DNA of 64,000 nucleotides from Verrucomicrobiales bacterium (GCA_028712475.1 JAQTQB010000003.1:1-64000), one strand, 5' to 3'; positions 25,920 to 39,578 are shown, counted from the first letter of the stretch. Made by a program: numbers and translations. The notes: generated by a model from the letters alone, not told the origin.

Positions 25920-27770
25920 TCAATCGAACAAGCTTAATTCACGGTTGGCCTTGCGCAGGCGGTGGCACAGGCTCAAGTTCAGGTTTTTGAGCAGTTTGAT
26001 TTTGGTGGCGGGATGCGAGACGCCCAGCCGGTCGAAATTATCGAGGCTCAACACGTCGCATTCCACTTCCGTGTCGGCCACGACCATGGCCGAGCGCGGC
26101 GCGCGGTCTATCGCCGCCATCTCGCCAAAGACCATCCCGGCGGAAAAGGTGGCCAGCCGCCGCCGTGCGCCGCCGGCCTGCGGGACAAAGACGCTCACGC
26201 CGCCGCGTGCGAGCAGAAAAATCTCCTGCGCCTCGGCGCCGATGTGGATGATGGTTTCGCCGGCCTTGTAGCTCTGCCGCTTGAGAAACGAGGCGAAGGT
26301 TTTAAGTTCGCCCAGCGTGAAATGATTGCACAGTTCATATTCCACGACCCGGGCCCGTTGCCGTGCCGGGCGGGCGGGCAGGACGTTTTTCAGAAGCCGG
26401 TTCTCGCACCATTCCAGCGCGAGGTCGTTGTCGTCGAACGGCTGGAAAAGTTTTTCAAAGCGTTTGCCCAGCTTGGCCTTGAGGTAACGCCGCAAGAGCG
26501 GCATGTGGCCGGTGTGGGTGAAGAGCACGGGTTTGCCCTGCTCCGCCAGCTTGAGCAGGATTTCGTAAAACAGGCGGCAGGCGCTTTCGTTGAGCGTGAG
26601 GACGCGCTTGAAATCGAGAATGAGCTGCTGCGTGGCGTCAAAATCGCCGATCACGTCGCGGACGACGGCCTCGGCGGTGATGAAACTCAAATGGCCCTGA
26701 AGCTGATAAACTTTGATGCCGCCGCCCGATTGACTCAACACCTGGCTTTCTTCCTGGGTGCGCACGCGGCTGGAATTCAATTCCGCGCCGGTGAACTTGA
26801 AGCGGATGGCGGACTTGCCGATGTTCGGACGGTTCAGCAGGTGCAGGTCGCAATGCCGCGAAATGGCGTCGCACACCTTGATCCCGCGCACGCTGTTGCC
26901 GTGCGCATCCAGCGGCGGCGAGAAGACGCCGATGCCGAGCTGCCCCGGCAGCACGGCGATGATCCCGCCCGCGACGCCGCTCTTGGCGGGCATCCCGATC
27001 TTGTAGATCCATTCCCCGGCGTAATCATACATCCCGCATGAACCCATCACGCTCAAAATGCTTTCGACGTATTCGCCGCGGATGGCCTGCTTGCCGGTGA
27101 CGGGGTTCACGCCGCGGTTCGCCAGCGTGGCGGCCATGATGCCAAGGTCGCGCGCGGTCACGGAAACGGAGCATTGCTGGAAATATAATTCCACCGACGG
27201 GATCGGGTCGCTGGTAAGAATGTCAAAGTTGCGCAGCATGTGGCCGATGGCGCGGTTGCGATGGCCGGTCTCGCTCTCGGAACGATAGATGGATTCATCC
27301 ACGGTCACGCCGTGTCCCGTGTAAAGCGCGAACATGTCCAGCAGGCGTTGCAGCCGCGTATGCGCCGATTTGCCGGCGATGAGCGACGTGGTGGCAATCG
27401 CGCCGGCATTGATCATCGGGTTGCGCGGACGGCCCGTGCCGGGTTCGAGGCTGATGGAATTGAAGGCGTCGCCGGTCGGCTCCATCCCGATTTTTTTCAG
27501 CACTTCCGTCCGCCCATTGTCTTCCAGCGCCAGCCCATAAACGAACGGCTTGGAGATGGACTGGATGGTGAACGGCTGCCGGGAATCCCCGGCTTCATAC
27601 ACGGCTCCGGTGGCGGTCACGAGGCAGATGCCGAACCAGTTTGGATTCGCCTTGGCGAGTCCCGGAATGTAAGTGGCCACGTCGCCATCCTTCACGGCGG
27701 CGAATTCGCGGTGCAGTTGTTCGAGATAATCCAGGACGGGCGAAGTCGGCGGCTTAGTTTCGGGCTTCAT
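25920..27770 (-). CDS. glsA: Glutaminase fused to STAS and cyclic-nucleotide-binding domains
   Basis: The N-terminal 310 residues are a serine-dependent glutaminase (beta-lactamase-like fold) that hydrolyses L-glutamine to glutamate and ammonia. The motif FTIQSISKPF contains the catalytic Ser-x-x-Lys, and GRPRNPMINAGAIATTSLIA follows. Residues about 340-455 look like a STAS domain (GIKVYQLQGHLSFITAEAVV, ending LILDFKRVLTLNESACRLFY). Residues about 485-610 are a CRP-like cNMP-binding domain (AGETIIHIGAEAQEIFLLAR, GMVFGEMAAIDRAPRSAMVV). No DNA-binding domain follows. The fusion suggests nucleotide or partner control of glutamine breakdown. The ATG at 27770 is preferred over one at 27794. Confidence 0.93.
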   Translation of the reverse strand: MKPETKPPTSPVLDYLEQLHREFAAVKDGDVATYIPGLAKANPNWFGICLVTATGAVYEAGDSRQPFTIQSISKPFVYGLALEDNGRTEVLKKIGMEPTGDAFNSISLEPGTGRPRNPMINAGAIATTSLIAGKSAHTRLQRLLDMFALYTGHGVTVDESIYRSESETGHRNRAIGHMLRNFDILTSDPIPSVELYFQQCSVSVTARDLGIMAATLANRGVNPVTGKQAIRGEYVESILSVMGSCGMYDYAGEWIYKIGMPAKSGVAGGIIAVLPGQLGIGVFSPPLDAHGNSVRGIKVCDAISRHCDLHLLNRPNIGKSAIRFKFTGAELNSSRVRTQEESQVLSQSGGGIKVYQLQGHLSFITAEAVVRDVIGDFDATQQLILDFKRVLTLNESACRLFYEILLKLAEQGKPVLFTHTGHMPLLRRYLKAKLGKRFEKLFQPFDDNDLALEWCENRLLKNVLPARPARQRARVVEYELCNHFTLGELKTFASFLKRQSYKAGETIIHIGAEAQEIFLLARGGVSVFVPQAGGARRRLATFSAGMVFGEMAAIDRAPRSAMVVADTEVECDVLSLDNFDRLGVSHPATKIKLLKNLNLSLCHRLRKANRELSLFD

Positions 27771-27852
27771 TGTAGATTGATGGATAAAGGGCAACCGCTT
27801 TATTTGCCCGTCAAATAATTACGCAATGGCCATGCCGCCGTCCACTGGAATT

Positions 27853-29373
27853 TTACTTTTGCGGCGCGAGCGGCTGCATCGTCATGGGATCGCGCAAAGG
27901 CCATTCGTGGAAGGAACCGAAGAGCGTCTTCAAATCCACCGGATGCGTGGGGTAGCCGAGCAGGATGTCCGCCTGGTTGCCGACCACTAGCACGGCGAAT
28001 TTATCCGGGGTCAGATATTTTTTCGCCACGCGCAGCACGTCCTCTTTCGTCACGGATTGGATGTTGGCGCGGAAATTCTGCCAGAACTGCGGGTCTTTCG
28101 CGTGGCGGCCGGTGAATTCATCCATCGCGAACTGTTCGACGATTTTTTCCTTCGTGTTAAAAAAATTCGGGAAGCCTTCGATGATGGATTTCTTGGACAG
28201 GTTCAATTCCGCGTCGCTCACCGGCTGCGCGGACATTCGTTTGGTTTCCTCCAGCGCGATGGCGCAGGCGTAGGCGACCGTGCGCGACTTGGACTGGAAG
28301 GCGATGGTGAACGTGCCGGGATAATACACTCCCGGCGGAAAACTCGAATAGACCGAATACGCCAGCCCTTCGTCCGAGCGGATGCGGTTCATAAGGTGCG
28401 AAGTGAATCCGCCGCCGCCAAGAATGTTGTTCATGATGACGACCGCGTAATAATCCGGGTTGCCGCGCTGGATGCCGGGCAGCATGAGCGACACGCGGCC
28501 TTGATCCACATCCGGCTTGTTCACCAGATAAACGCCCGGTGCGGCAAAGACGATATTGGTGGGAATGGGCGGTGGGGTTCCTGTTCGGAGTTCGCGATCC
28601 ATCGCGATGACGTTAGGGCCGCTGGAAAACACTTTTTCCAGTTTGGCAATCATTGCGTCACGCTCGAAATCTCCAGTAATGGCGATGACGAAATTGGACG
28701 GCCAAAACCATTGGTAATGGAATTCTTCAAGGTCTCGACGCGTAATTGAATCAATGGAATTACTGGTGGAATAGCGGTTCGCCCAGAACTTTTCGCCGTG
28801 CGCCAAGAAGTCCGCCTCGCGATCTTCAATGGCAGAAGAATCGTCGTTGCGCTGTTTCATGGCTTGCAACGTCTGCTGTTTGCGCAGCGTAATTTTGTCG
28901 TCTTGAAAACGCGGGGCGTAAAGCACGTCGCGCAAAAGTCCGAGCCCGGCATCCAGATCTTTGGAAAGCAGATTGAGGCCCACGTTGCCCTGCGTGTCGC
29001 CGATGCTGGATTCGAGTTGCGCGCCGAGAAATGCGACGCGTTCCTCAAACTGTGAGGCGGAATTGGTTCCCGCGCCGCCGTGAGTGAGCAGCCAGCCGGT
29101 GAGTTCGGCCAGGCCTTCCTTGCCTGCCAGTTCGAGATATTTGCCGGTGCGAACGTAAACCGTGATGTTCACCAGCGGACGTTCGTGATCCGGCACAATG
29201 TAGGCGACCGGCCCGGACTTGAGCTGCACGCGGTATTGATCCGGCACCGGCGCGTCGTATTTAAGCGGCGGAAATGAAAGTTTTTCCGGCCGGTCAGGAA
29301 TGTCGGCACTGTGGAGAATTTGAAACGGTGCGACCAGGGCGACAGATAAAATCAGGGAGGAAAAGATTTTCAT
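27853..29373 (-). CDS. M16-family peptidase subunit lacking the zinc motif
   Basis: The 506-residue exported protein has a signal peptide (MKIFSSLILSVALVAPFQIL) and an M16 fold (YRVQLKSGPVAYIVPDHERP, ITGDFERDAMIAKLEKVFSS). Where the active HxxEH motif should be, it has GLAELTGWLLTHGG, so the zinc ligands are absent. Such inactive partners pair with an active M16 subunit to form a heterodimeric clamshell. The active partner is the gene directly upstream, and the two overlap by four bases. The complex probably degrades or processes peptides in the periplasm. The substrate is unknown. Confidence 0.92.
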   Translation of the reverse strand: MKIFSSLILSVALVAPFQILHSADIPDRPEKLSFPPLKYDAPVPDQYRVQLKSGPVAYIVPDHERPLVNITVYVRTGKYLELAGKEGLAELTGWLLTHGGAGTNSASQFEERVAFLGAQLESSIGDTQGNVGLNLLSKDLDAGLGLLRDVLYAPRFQDDKITLRKQQTLQAMKQRNDDSSAIEDREADFLAHGEKFWANRYSTSNSIDSITRRDLEEFHYQWFWPSNFVIAITGDFERDAMIAKLEKVFSSGPNVIAMDRELRTGTPPPIPTNIVFAAPGVYLVNKPDVDQGRVSLMLPGIQRGNPDYYAVVIMNNILGGGGFTSHLMNRIRSDEGLAYSVYSSFPPGVYYPGTFTIAFQSKSRTVAYACAIALEETKRMSAQPVSDAELNLSKKSIIEGFPNFFNTKEKIVEQFAMDEFTGRHAKDPQFWQNFRANIQSVTKEDVLRVAKKYLTPDKFAVLVVGNQADILLGYPTHPVDLKTLFGSFHEWPLRDPMTMQPLAPQK

Positions 29374-30920
29374 TTTGATTCAGCAGCAGCGGTTTCCGGC
29401 TTGCGGGTGAAAGTGGCGACGGCGCGGTTGTCTTTCTTGAAATATTCATTGGCCACTCGCATCACATCGGCGGCGGTGACGGCTTCCAGTTTCGGCTGCG
29501 CGGCGTTGATTTCACGCCAGTCGCCCTCGCCATCATTGAATATGAGGTTTTGCAGGATGTTCAGGTTGGAATTGAGCTGGCGATATTGCTCGGCGGCGAA
29601 ATTGTTTTTCACCTTTTGCAATTCTTCCGGCGGAACCGGATCGCGCTTTAATTTGTCGAGTTCGGCGTAGATGCCATTCTCCACTTCCTCCGGCGTGTGG
29701 CCGTCCGCCGCTTCGCCGCTGATGTCGAACCAGCCCGCCCATTTTTGGGAATTCTGGCTGGCGGAAATGTCCGTCGCCACGCCGCTGCCCAGCACCAGTC
29801 CCTTGTAAAGCCGGCCAGTGTGCGTCGAAAGCAGCTGCGCGAGAATCTGTAGCGCGTAGGAATCCTTGTGCGCGAACGGGACGGTGTGCCACATGATGTC
29901 CACCTGGGGATTGGCGGCAACCTCGGCGTTCATGCGCTTCTCGGCAGGTTGTTTCATTTCCGTGGTGACGAGGTCGGGCGGATTGTTTTTTCCGCGCGGG
30001 ATCCGGCCAAAATATTTTTCCGCCATTGCCGCAACCTGTTTCGGATCAAAATCACCGACGAGAATCAACGTGATGTTTTGCGGGGAATAAAACATCGCGT
30101 GAAAAGCGTCCGCCTGCGGTTTGGAGATGGACGAAATATCTGAAGGCCAGCCGATCGTCGGCCAGCTGTATGGCAACGATTGCCAGAACAGCGCGTTGAA
30201 AGCCTCTTCCGACGGGCCGAGCGGCGTGGAATCGTAGCGCATCCGGCGCTCCTCGAAGACGACATCACGCTCGGCATAAAATTCGCGGAAGACCGGATGA
30301 AAAATCCGCTCCGACTCCAGCCACATCCAGAGTTCCAGCTTGTTCGCTGGCACGCCAACGAAGTAGGCAGTCATGTCGTCCATCGTAAAAGCGTTCATGC
30401 CGTTACCACCGTTGGCCTGGTAAATTTTCCAAATTTCGTTTTTGACGATGACTTTTCGTTCTTCCAAGACCAGTTCCTGAAATTGTTTTTGCAGTTCGCG
30501 ATAATACGGCGTCCAATTTTCCGGTTTCTGCCAGTCGTCCACGCCGCCGCGCCGCCATGCCGCGCGCATTTTGGATTCCTCCGCGCGCATCTCGTCGCGG
30601 ATTTTTTCTTGTTCGGCCAGAATTTCAAAATCCCTTTTGTAATCCGTCGTGCCAATGCTGGTCGTGCCCTTGAACATCATGTGCTCAAATAAATGCGCAA
30701 TGCCCGTGATGCCGGGGCTTTCATTCGCGCTGCCGACATGCGCAACCCATCCGCCCGCGACAGACGGATCATCGTGACGTTCGACCATCAGCAGCGTCAA
30801 GCCGTTGGTGAGGGTTTTTTCCACGACATGAACTTCTTGCGCGGAAAGCGTTGCGATGAGCGCAAATTGAAAAATGAAAAGAGCAAACCAAGTCAGGGCG
30901 ATTTTATTTAAGGCCGTCAT
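29370..30920 (-). CDS. Zinc-dependent M16-family peptidase (active subunit)
   Basis: The active M16 subunit has the inverted zinc motif HLFEH in GITGIAHLFEHMMFKGTTSI near residue 75, with the downstream Glu region (FYAERDVVFEERRMR) expected for the third ligand. A signal peptide precedes it (MTALNKIALTWFALFIFQFA, ending near TLSAQE). I start at the ATG at 30920, giving 516 residues; the frame runs up to 31154 but that part is the shadow of the neighbouring gene. A Lys/Glu-rich helical insertion lies at about 110-160. It is co-transcribed with the inactive partner and divergent from the zincin gene. Confidence 0.92.
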   Translation of the reverse strand: MTALNKIALTWFALFIFQFALIATLSAQEVHVVEKTLTNGLTLLMVERHDDPSVAGGWVAHVGSANESPGITGIAHLFEHMMFKGTTSIGTTDYKRDFEILAEQEKIRDEMRAEESKMRAAWRRGGVDDWQKPENWTPYYRELQKQFQELVLEERKVIVKNEIWKIYQANGGNGMNAFTMDDMTAYFVGVPANKLELWMWLESERIFHPVFREFYAERDVVFEERRMRYDSTPLGPSEEAFNALFWQSLPYSWPTIGWPSDISSISKPQADAFHAMFYSPQNITLILVGDFDPKQVAAMAEKYFGRIPRGKNNPPDLVTTEMKQPAEKRMNAEVAANPQVDIMWHTVPFAHKDSYALQILAQLLSTHTGRLYKGLVLGSGVATDISASQNSQKWAGWFDISGEAADGHTPEEVENGIYAELDKLKRDPVPPEELQKVKNNFAAEQYRQLNSNLNILQNLIFNDGEGDWREINAAQPKLEAVTAADVMRVANEYFKKDNRAVATFTRKPETAAAESK

Positions 30921-31027
30921 AAATTGTGTAATCAGACAAACGATAAGCATGCGCCGTTCAAGCGCGAGCGAAAAACGCGCATACGACGAAAGTTGCATTG
31001 CCGCAAAACACGCGTCAGAATTGCAAT

Positions 31028-31399
31028 GTGAATTTGGATTGGGAAAAACTATGCGCCCTTGCGCTGTCGGAAGTGGAGATGACAATTGAATCGCTGCCAG
31101 AACCGTTGCGCGGGCGTGCGGAAAAGCTGCCGGTGATATTTGAGCACCTGCCAAATGCGGAATTGCAAGCCGATGGAATTGAAGCGGACACGCTAGGCTT
31201 GTTTACTGGCGCAGAATTTGTTGAAGAAAGCGACGCGCCACTGCCGCCGCAGATCGTTCTGTTTTTGGAGAACCTTTGGAGCTTTGCAGAAACGGGCGAG
31301 AAACTTTTTCGTGAAGAAGTGCGGACGACTTTTTTGCATGAGCTGGGCCATTATTTGGGTTTGGACGAGGATGAATTGACTGCGCGTGGATTGGAATAG
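31028..31399 (+). CDS. Small zincin-like metallopeptidase family protein
   Basis: The 123-residue protein has the minimal-gluzincin motif HELGHYLG in TTFLHELGHYLGLDEDELTA at its C-terminus, typical of the small possibly metal-dependent protease family (PF06262). The family is cytoplasmic and of unknown physiological role. Family sequences ESLPEPLRGRAEKLPV and LGLFTGAEFVEE support the call. I use the GTG at 31028 (VNLDWEKLCALALSEVEM); a TTG at 30998 is in frame but adds an unlikely N-terminus. A short hairpin with a T-rich tail overlaps its stop codon, and the rRNA operon begins downstream. Confidence 0.87.
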   Translation: MNLDWEKLCALALSEVEMTIESLPEPLRGRAEKLPVIFEHLPNAELQADGIEADTLGLFTGAEFVEESDAPLPPQIVLFLENLWSFAETGEKLFREEVRTTFLHELGHYLGLDEDELTARGLE

Positions 31400-31420
31400 C
31401 CCTTATTTCATGGGCTTTTA
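31398..31420 (+). terminator. Short hairpin terminator after the metallopeptidase gene
   Basis: AGCCC (31398-31402) pairs with GGGCT (31412-31416), followed by TTTTA. The stem is only five pairs, so it is weak. It overlaps the TAG stop codon. Confidence 0.45.
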
Positions 31421-31540
31421 ATAATTATTTCGAAGCGTCGAAAAATAATAAAAAAAAGCCTTGCATGATGTTTCGATGCTGATAGATTCATCTGCCGTTC
31501 GCGATGCGGTGAAGTGCGAAGTGGCTGGCTGAAAAGCCTG

Positions 31541-31568
31541 TTGACAATAGGTGCGAAGTTGATAAATT
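31541..31568 (+). promoter_or_regulatory. Putative rRNA operon promoter
   Basis: TTGACA (31541-31546) is followed after 16 bases by TAAATT (31563-31568), about 275 bases before the 16S gene. This is the best sigma-70-like site in the 445-base gene-free stretch 31400-31844. That stretch otherwise holds the rRNA leader, boxA and the 16S processing arm. Confidence 0.55.
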
Positions 31569-31699
31569 TCACACCCCTAAAACTCGAATCTGAGATGCCG
31601 AGTAGAAAGCGATGTTCGGCGCTCGGGTTTTTTTGTCCCCCAAATGGGAAGCAAAGCGGTTCGAGTTTTGAGCAAAATTTTGGGTGTTTAGACACCTGC

Positions 31700-31710
31700 T
31701 GCTCTTTGAA
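31700..31710 (+). promoter_or_regulatory. boxA antitermination element in the rRNA leader
   Basis: TGCTCTTTGAA matches the boxA sequence bound by NusB/NusE (consensus TGCTCTTTA). The same sequence recurs at 33524 after 16S, and GTTCTTTGACA at 33829 before 23S is a weaker copy. Confidence 0.8.
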
Positions 31711-31729
31711 AATTGAATTGTGCGATTAG
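31706..31729 (+). other. 5' arm of the 16S pre-rRNA processing stem
   Basis: The 24 bases here are complementary at 23 positions to 33494-33517, downstream of 16S. Together they can form the long stem that brackets 16S and is cleaved by RNase III. Confidence 0.8.
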
Positions 31730-31844
31730 TAAGAGCCCCTTCAAAGTAAGCCAGTTAGTTGGCTGACTTTGAGGAGTTTAACCAAAAAATTAAGTAAGTA
31801 AATGCTGTCTGGTCTCACGATCAGGCAGGAATCAACTAACGTTT

Positions 31845-33407
<1,563 letters not shown>

Positions 33408-33493
33408 ACCACGGGTCCGAGGTAACAATCGGACTTCCGAGGTCGGACGAAGGTTTGAGAGTCAAATTTCAAACTGTTCGGATTTGGCTCAAG

Positions 33494-33535
33494 CTAATCG
33501 CACAATTCAATCTTCAAGGGCAATGCTCTTTGAAC
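33494..33535 (+). promoter_or_regulatory. 16S processing stem 3' arm and second boxA
   Basis: Bases 33494-33517 pair with 31706-31729. TGCTCTTTGAAC at 33524-33535 repeats the leader boxA, as expected for antitermination in the 16S-23S spacer. Confidence 0.75.
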
Positions 33536-33589
33536 AAACAAGTGAAAAAATCGAACGCTGACCAGCGCCGAGAATAAATTTATTCGTGT

Positions 33590-33665
<76 letters not shown>

Positions 33666-33685
33666 GCTCAGCTTTTACGCCGGGC

Positions 33686-33762
33686 GGGCGTGTAGCTCAG
33701 TTGGTTAGAGCATGCGCTTGATAAGCGCAGGGTCACTGGTTCGAATCCAGTCACGCCCACCA
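33686..33762 (+). tRNA. tRNA-Ile (GAT)
   Basis: The acceptor stem GGGCGTG pairs with CACGCCC. The anticodon loop TTGATAA carries GAT. The T arm contains GTTCGAATC, and CCA is encoded at 33760-33762. It follows tRNA-Ala by 20 bases, the reverse of the common Ile-Ala order. Confidence 0.97.
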
Positions 33763-33839
33763 CTTGTTTGCAACAATTTTCCGAAACCAGCCGCCGGAGC
33801 CTTGAAACTCCGGCAGCGCAGTTCGGTGCGTTCTTTGAC

Positions 33840-33850
33840 AACTACACATA
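33840..33850 (+). other. 5' arm of the 23S pre-rRNA processing stem
   Basis: AACTACACATA pairs perfectly with TATGTGTAGTT at 36874-36884, downstream of 23S. This is consistent with an RNase III processing stem around 23S. Confidence 0.7.
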
Positions 33851-33917
33851 GGTAAAACAAAAGTAGGGCAAAAATACAATTCGCCGAGTAGTCATCAGAG
33901 ATGATGATATATTTTGT

Positions 33918-36783
<2,866 letters not shown>

Positions 36784-36956
36784 TTTTTTATTAAACCAGT
36801 CTTAAACTTCGGTTTATGACTGCACGATAAAAGCGTTTTTAACTCGCGAATTGTAGTAGCTCGAAATTGTCCTTATGTGTAGTTTTCAGGGAATCACCGA
36901 ACCGCTTCGGATATGATCTTTATAAATTTTGCACGGTTGAATCCGTGCTAATCAAT

Positions 36957-37070
36957 TTGGTGGCCATAAAGCTGTGGTCCGACCCGTTCCCATTCCGAAC
37001 ACGGCCGTCAAACACAGTCTTGCCAATGGTAGTGGTTGTATAGCTTCCGCGAGAGTAGGTTGCCGCCAGT
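36957..37070 (+). rRNA. rrf: 5S ribosomal RNA
   Basis: GGTGGC at the start pairs with GCCGCC at the end. The inner sequence CCCGTTCCCATTCCGAACAC is the conserved 5S loop. The 174-base gap after 23S (36784-36956) holds the 23S processing arm and no gene. Confidence 0.92.
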
Positions 37071-37076
37071 CTTTCA

Positions 37077-37110
37077 AAAAAGCCGGAGAATTTTATTTCT
37101 CCGGTTTTTT
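37077..37110 (+). terminator. Terminator of the rRNA operon (possibly bidirectional)
   Basis: CCGGAGAA (37083-37090) pairs perfectly with TTCTCCGG (37097-37104), followed by six T. An A-run precedes the stem, so it can also terminate the convergent rmuC transcript. Confidence 0.9.
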
Positions 37111-37131
37111 CTATTTCCGATTGAAGTTTGA

Positions 37132-38499
37132 TTAACCCGGCGGCAAACGCAGCGTGGCATCAAGCGGCGGCAATTCTGACAAATCTTTTCCGCCCGTGCC
37201 GCCACCAAGCTTTTGTAGCTTCTCGCCCGAAGGTTTAATGCGCGATTCGTAGCTGCCTACCGCCTGGTTAAACGCCCGGTTCGCCGTCTCCAGCCCCCCC
37301 CGAATTTTTTCCAGATGTTCGGTGAACGTCACAATGCGCACATAAAGTTCCTGTGCCGCCTCGGCGATCTTCTGCGCGTTCTCCGTTTGTGCGTGTTGCT
37401 GCCAGCTTACGCTCACCGAACGCAACAGCGCGATGAGCGATGCGGGCGTCGCCAGTAAAATCCGTTTCTCCGCCGCCCACACAATTAGATCGTGATCGCC
37501 TTCCAATGCCGCGCTGAACAATGACTCCGCAGGCACGAACAGCACTACGTAATCCAGGGCGTTCGGAAATTGTGACGGATAATCTCGTTCAGCGAGTGCG
37601 CGGATGGTCGCTTTTAGCTTTGTTGCATGCGCCACGAGTGCTTCAGCGCGTTTGGCTGGTTCGGCGGATTCCAGAGCGTTGAAAAAATCGAAGTCAGGAA
37701 CCTTTGCATCCACGATGATGAAACGGTCGCCCGGCAATTTCACCACCAAGTCAGGCCGGTTCTCGCCCGATGACGTTTGCTCGGTAAAATCGCAGTGTGC
37801 ACTCATGCCTGCCGCCTCAACGACGCGCCGCAGCGTTTCTTCGCCCCACTTGCCGCGCGCCTGGTTTGAGTGCAGCACCAGCCGGAACTGCTGCGTCTCC
37901 TGTGCGAGCGTTGTGCTTTGTTGTGAGAGCAGTTCCAACTGCTTTTTTACTTCGCCAAGCGTGGAGGACTGCGCCGCGCTGTTCGACTGCAAATTTTTCT
38001 GATATGTCTCGAGCTGCTGCTTGAGCGGTTCGACCAAACCTTTGATGGCCTCCTGCCTCTGCGCCAAATCACCTTTGGCCGTTTCCTGAAATTTGCCGAA
38101 CGATTGTTCCGCCAGCCGTAAAAATTCTGGCGCGGATTGTTTTAGTGCGTCTGCGCTCAACGCCTTGAACGTGTCGCGCAAATCAGCCATTGCTTTTTCC
38201 TGCGCGGCCTTGGCATCGCGCAAGGTCTGTTCGTGAAGCAGCTTTTGCTCGGCGAGAATTTTTTCGGCCGCCGCTTGATTTGCCTGCGCGGTGGCGAGCG
38301 AGGTTTTGGTCTGGGAAAGTTGTTCGCGTGTCTGGAACAGTTCCGCTTCGCGCTGGGTGAGTTGCTGGCGCAATTCATTTTCCAGCCGCAAATCAGCGGG
38401 CATGACCGTTTGTTTGCGCGAGCCGAGCAGCCAGCCAATAAATAATCCCAGCCCGCCACCAATGACGAACGCGATGGCGATCTGGATTCCAAGCGGCAT
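37132..38499 (-). CDS. rmuC: DNA recombination protein RmuC
   Basis: RmuC proteins limit recombination at inverted repeats and have a PD-(D/E)XK-like nuclease core. The 455-residue protein has an N-terminal membrane anchor (IQIAIAFVIGGGLGLFIGWL), then a long coiled coil at about 40-190, then the conserved RmuC domain. Domain blocks are SNQARGKWGEETLRRVVEAA, GENRPDLVVKLPGDRFIIVD with AKVPDFDF, and LDYVVLFVPAESLFSAALEG. A DNA-inversion-related protein is notable in a genome rich in palindromic repeats, but the link is speculative. It is followed by ridA upstream in transcription and ends at the rRNA terminator. Confidence 0.95.
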   Translation of the reverse strand: MPLGIQIAIAFVIGGGLGLFIGWLLGSRKQTVMPADLRLENELRQQLTQREAELFQTREQLSQTKTSLATAQANQAAAEKILAEQKLLHEQTLRDAKAAQEKAMADLRDTFKALSADALKQSAPEFLRLAEQSFGKFQETAKGDLAQRQEAIKGLVEPLKQQLETYQKNLQSNSAAQSSTLGEVKKQLELLSQQSTTLAQETQQFRLVLHSNQARGKWGEETLRRVVEAAGMSAHCDFTEQTSSGENRPDLVVKLPGDRFIIVDAKVPDFDFFNALESAEPAKRAEALVAHATKLKATIRALAERDYPSQFPNALDYVVLFVPAESLFSAALEGDHDLIVWAAEKRILLATPASLIALLRSVSVSWQQHAQTENAQKIAEAAQELYVRIVTFTEHLEKIRGGLETANRAFNQAVGSYESRIKPSGEKLQKLGGGTGGKDLSELPPLDATLRLPPG

Positions 38500-38502
38500 A
38501 AA

Positions 38503-38886
38503 TCAGAAGTGCGCGACCACCTCAATTTCCACGCTCGCGCCTTTGGGCAGGCCGGCGACTTGAATCGTCGAGCGCGCCGGGAAATTGTCCGTGAAATATT
38601 TGGCATAAACTTCATTCATGCCGGCGAAATTCGCGAGGTCGGTCAGGAACACCGTGCTTTTCACGACGCTGGAGAACGTGAGCTTCTGGTCGTCGAGAAT
38701 CGCCTTCACGTTTTCCAGCACCCGTTCGGTTTGGGCTGTGATGTCGCCGGCAATCAAGCTGCCGTCGGCGGGACTGATGGGAATCTGGCCGGCGCAGAAC
38801 AGCAGGTCGCCGACGCGCACGGCGTGGTTATACGGGCCGACAGCCGTGGGTGATTTCGCAGGTTTGATGACGGTTTTAGTAGCCAT
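38503..38886 (-). CDS. ridA: RidA family reactive intermediate deaminase
   Basis: RidA hydrolyses reactive enamine/imine intermediates such as 2-aminoacrylate made by PLP enzymes. The 127-residue protein has the usual length. Family motifs are SPTAVGPYNHAVRVGDLLFC near the N-terminus and FPARSTIQVAGLPKGASVEI at the end, including the conserved substrate-binding Arg. It lies three bases upstream of rmuC on the same strand. The start ATG at 38886 gives the standard N-terminus. Confidence 0.95.
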   Translation of the reverse strand: MATKTVIKPAKSPTAVGPYNHAVRVGDLLFCAGQIPISPADGSLIAGDITAQTERVLENVKAILDDQKLTFSSVVKSTVFLTDLANFAGMNEVYAKYFTDNFPARSTIQVAGLPKGASVEIEVVAHF

Positions 38887-39004
38887 GAGATGATTTGTTT
38901 TGATTCAGAAATGCGCGGCAAGTTTGTCGCTTTTAATTGCCAGCGTCAAGATGCGGTGGTAAGTCGTCTCCACTTTTCCAATAATCTGTCTGCAAGGGCC
39001 GTAA

Positions 39005-39547
39005 TTATTTTACCGCCAGCGCAGCCTCAATGGCAGCAGTCGCTTCAGGTGAATCGGGTGTGACCTTGGAATCGAAGCGGTTGAGGATTTTCCCGTCCTT
39101 GCCGATGAGGAACTTGGTAAAATTCCATTTGATGTCGCCGGGGAATGGCGAAGTCTCGCCGGCGAGGGCGACGTAAAGCGGATTCCGTTTCGCGCCGTTC
39201 ACTTCAATTTTGTCGAAGAGCGGAAAAGTCACGTCGTATTTGGAAGTGCAGAATTGTTTGATCTCCGCGTCCGTGCCAGGCTCCTGTCCGCCGAACTGGT
39301 TGCAGGGAAAGCCGAGGACGACGAAGCCCTGGCCCTTGTATTTCTGATAAACGGCTTCCAGGTTTTTGTATTGTGGCGTGAAACCGCAATGGGAGGCGAC
39401 GTTCACGATGAGCACCACCTTGCCTCTGTAAGCGTTGAGCGTGGCGTCCTTGCCATCAATGTCTTTTACGGCGATGTCGTAGATGGAACCGGCGTGAAGC
39501 AATGCAGGCATAAAAATTAATGCAGCAAGATAGGCGAATGTTTTCAT
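39005..39547 (-). CDS. Exported glutathione peroxidase family protein
   Basis: The 180-residue thiol peroxidase has a signal peptide (MKTFAYLAALIFMPALLHAG), so it should act in the periplasm. The catalytic Cys is in VNVASHCGFTPQYKNLEAVY. The family Gln and Trp are in GFPCNQFGGQEPG and IKWNFTKFLIG. It reduces peroxides, probably with thioredoxin-like donors, as most bacterial Gpx do. I start it at the ATG at 39547; one at 39562 adds five residues. The 118-base gap before ridA shows nothing clear. Confidence 0.92.
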   Translation of the reverse strand: MKTFAYLAALIFMPALLHAGSIYDIAVKDIDGKDATLNAYRGKVVLIVNVASHCGFTPQYKNLEAVYQKYKGQGFVVLGFPCNQFGGQEPGTDAEIKQFCTSKYDVTFPLFDKIEVNGAKRNPLYVALAGETSPFPGDIKWNFTKFLIGKDGKILNRFDSKVTPDSPEATAAIEAALAVK

Positions 39548-39578
39548 GGCGAAAGGATTCACCGGAACAACCCCGCTG

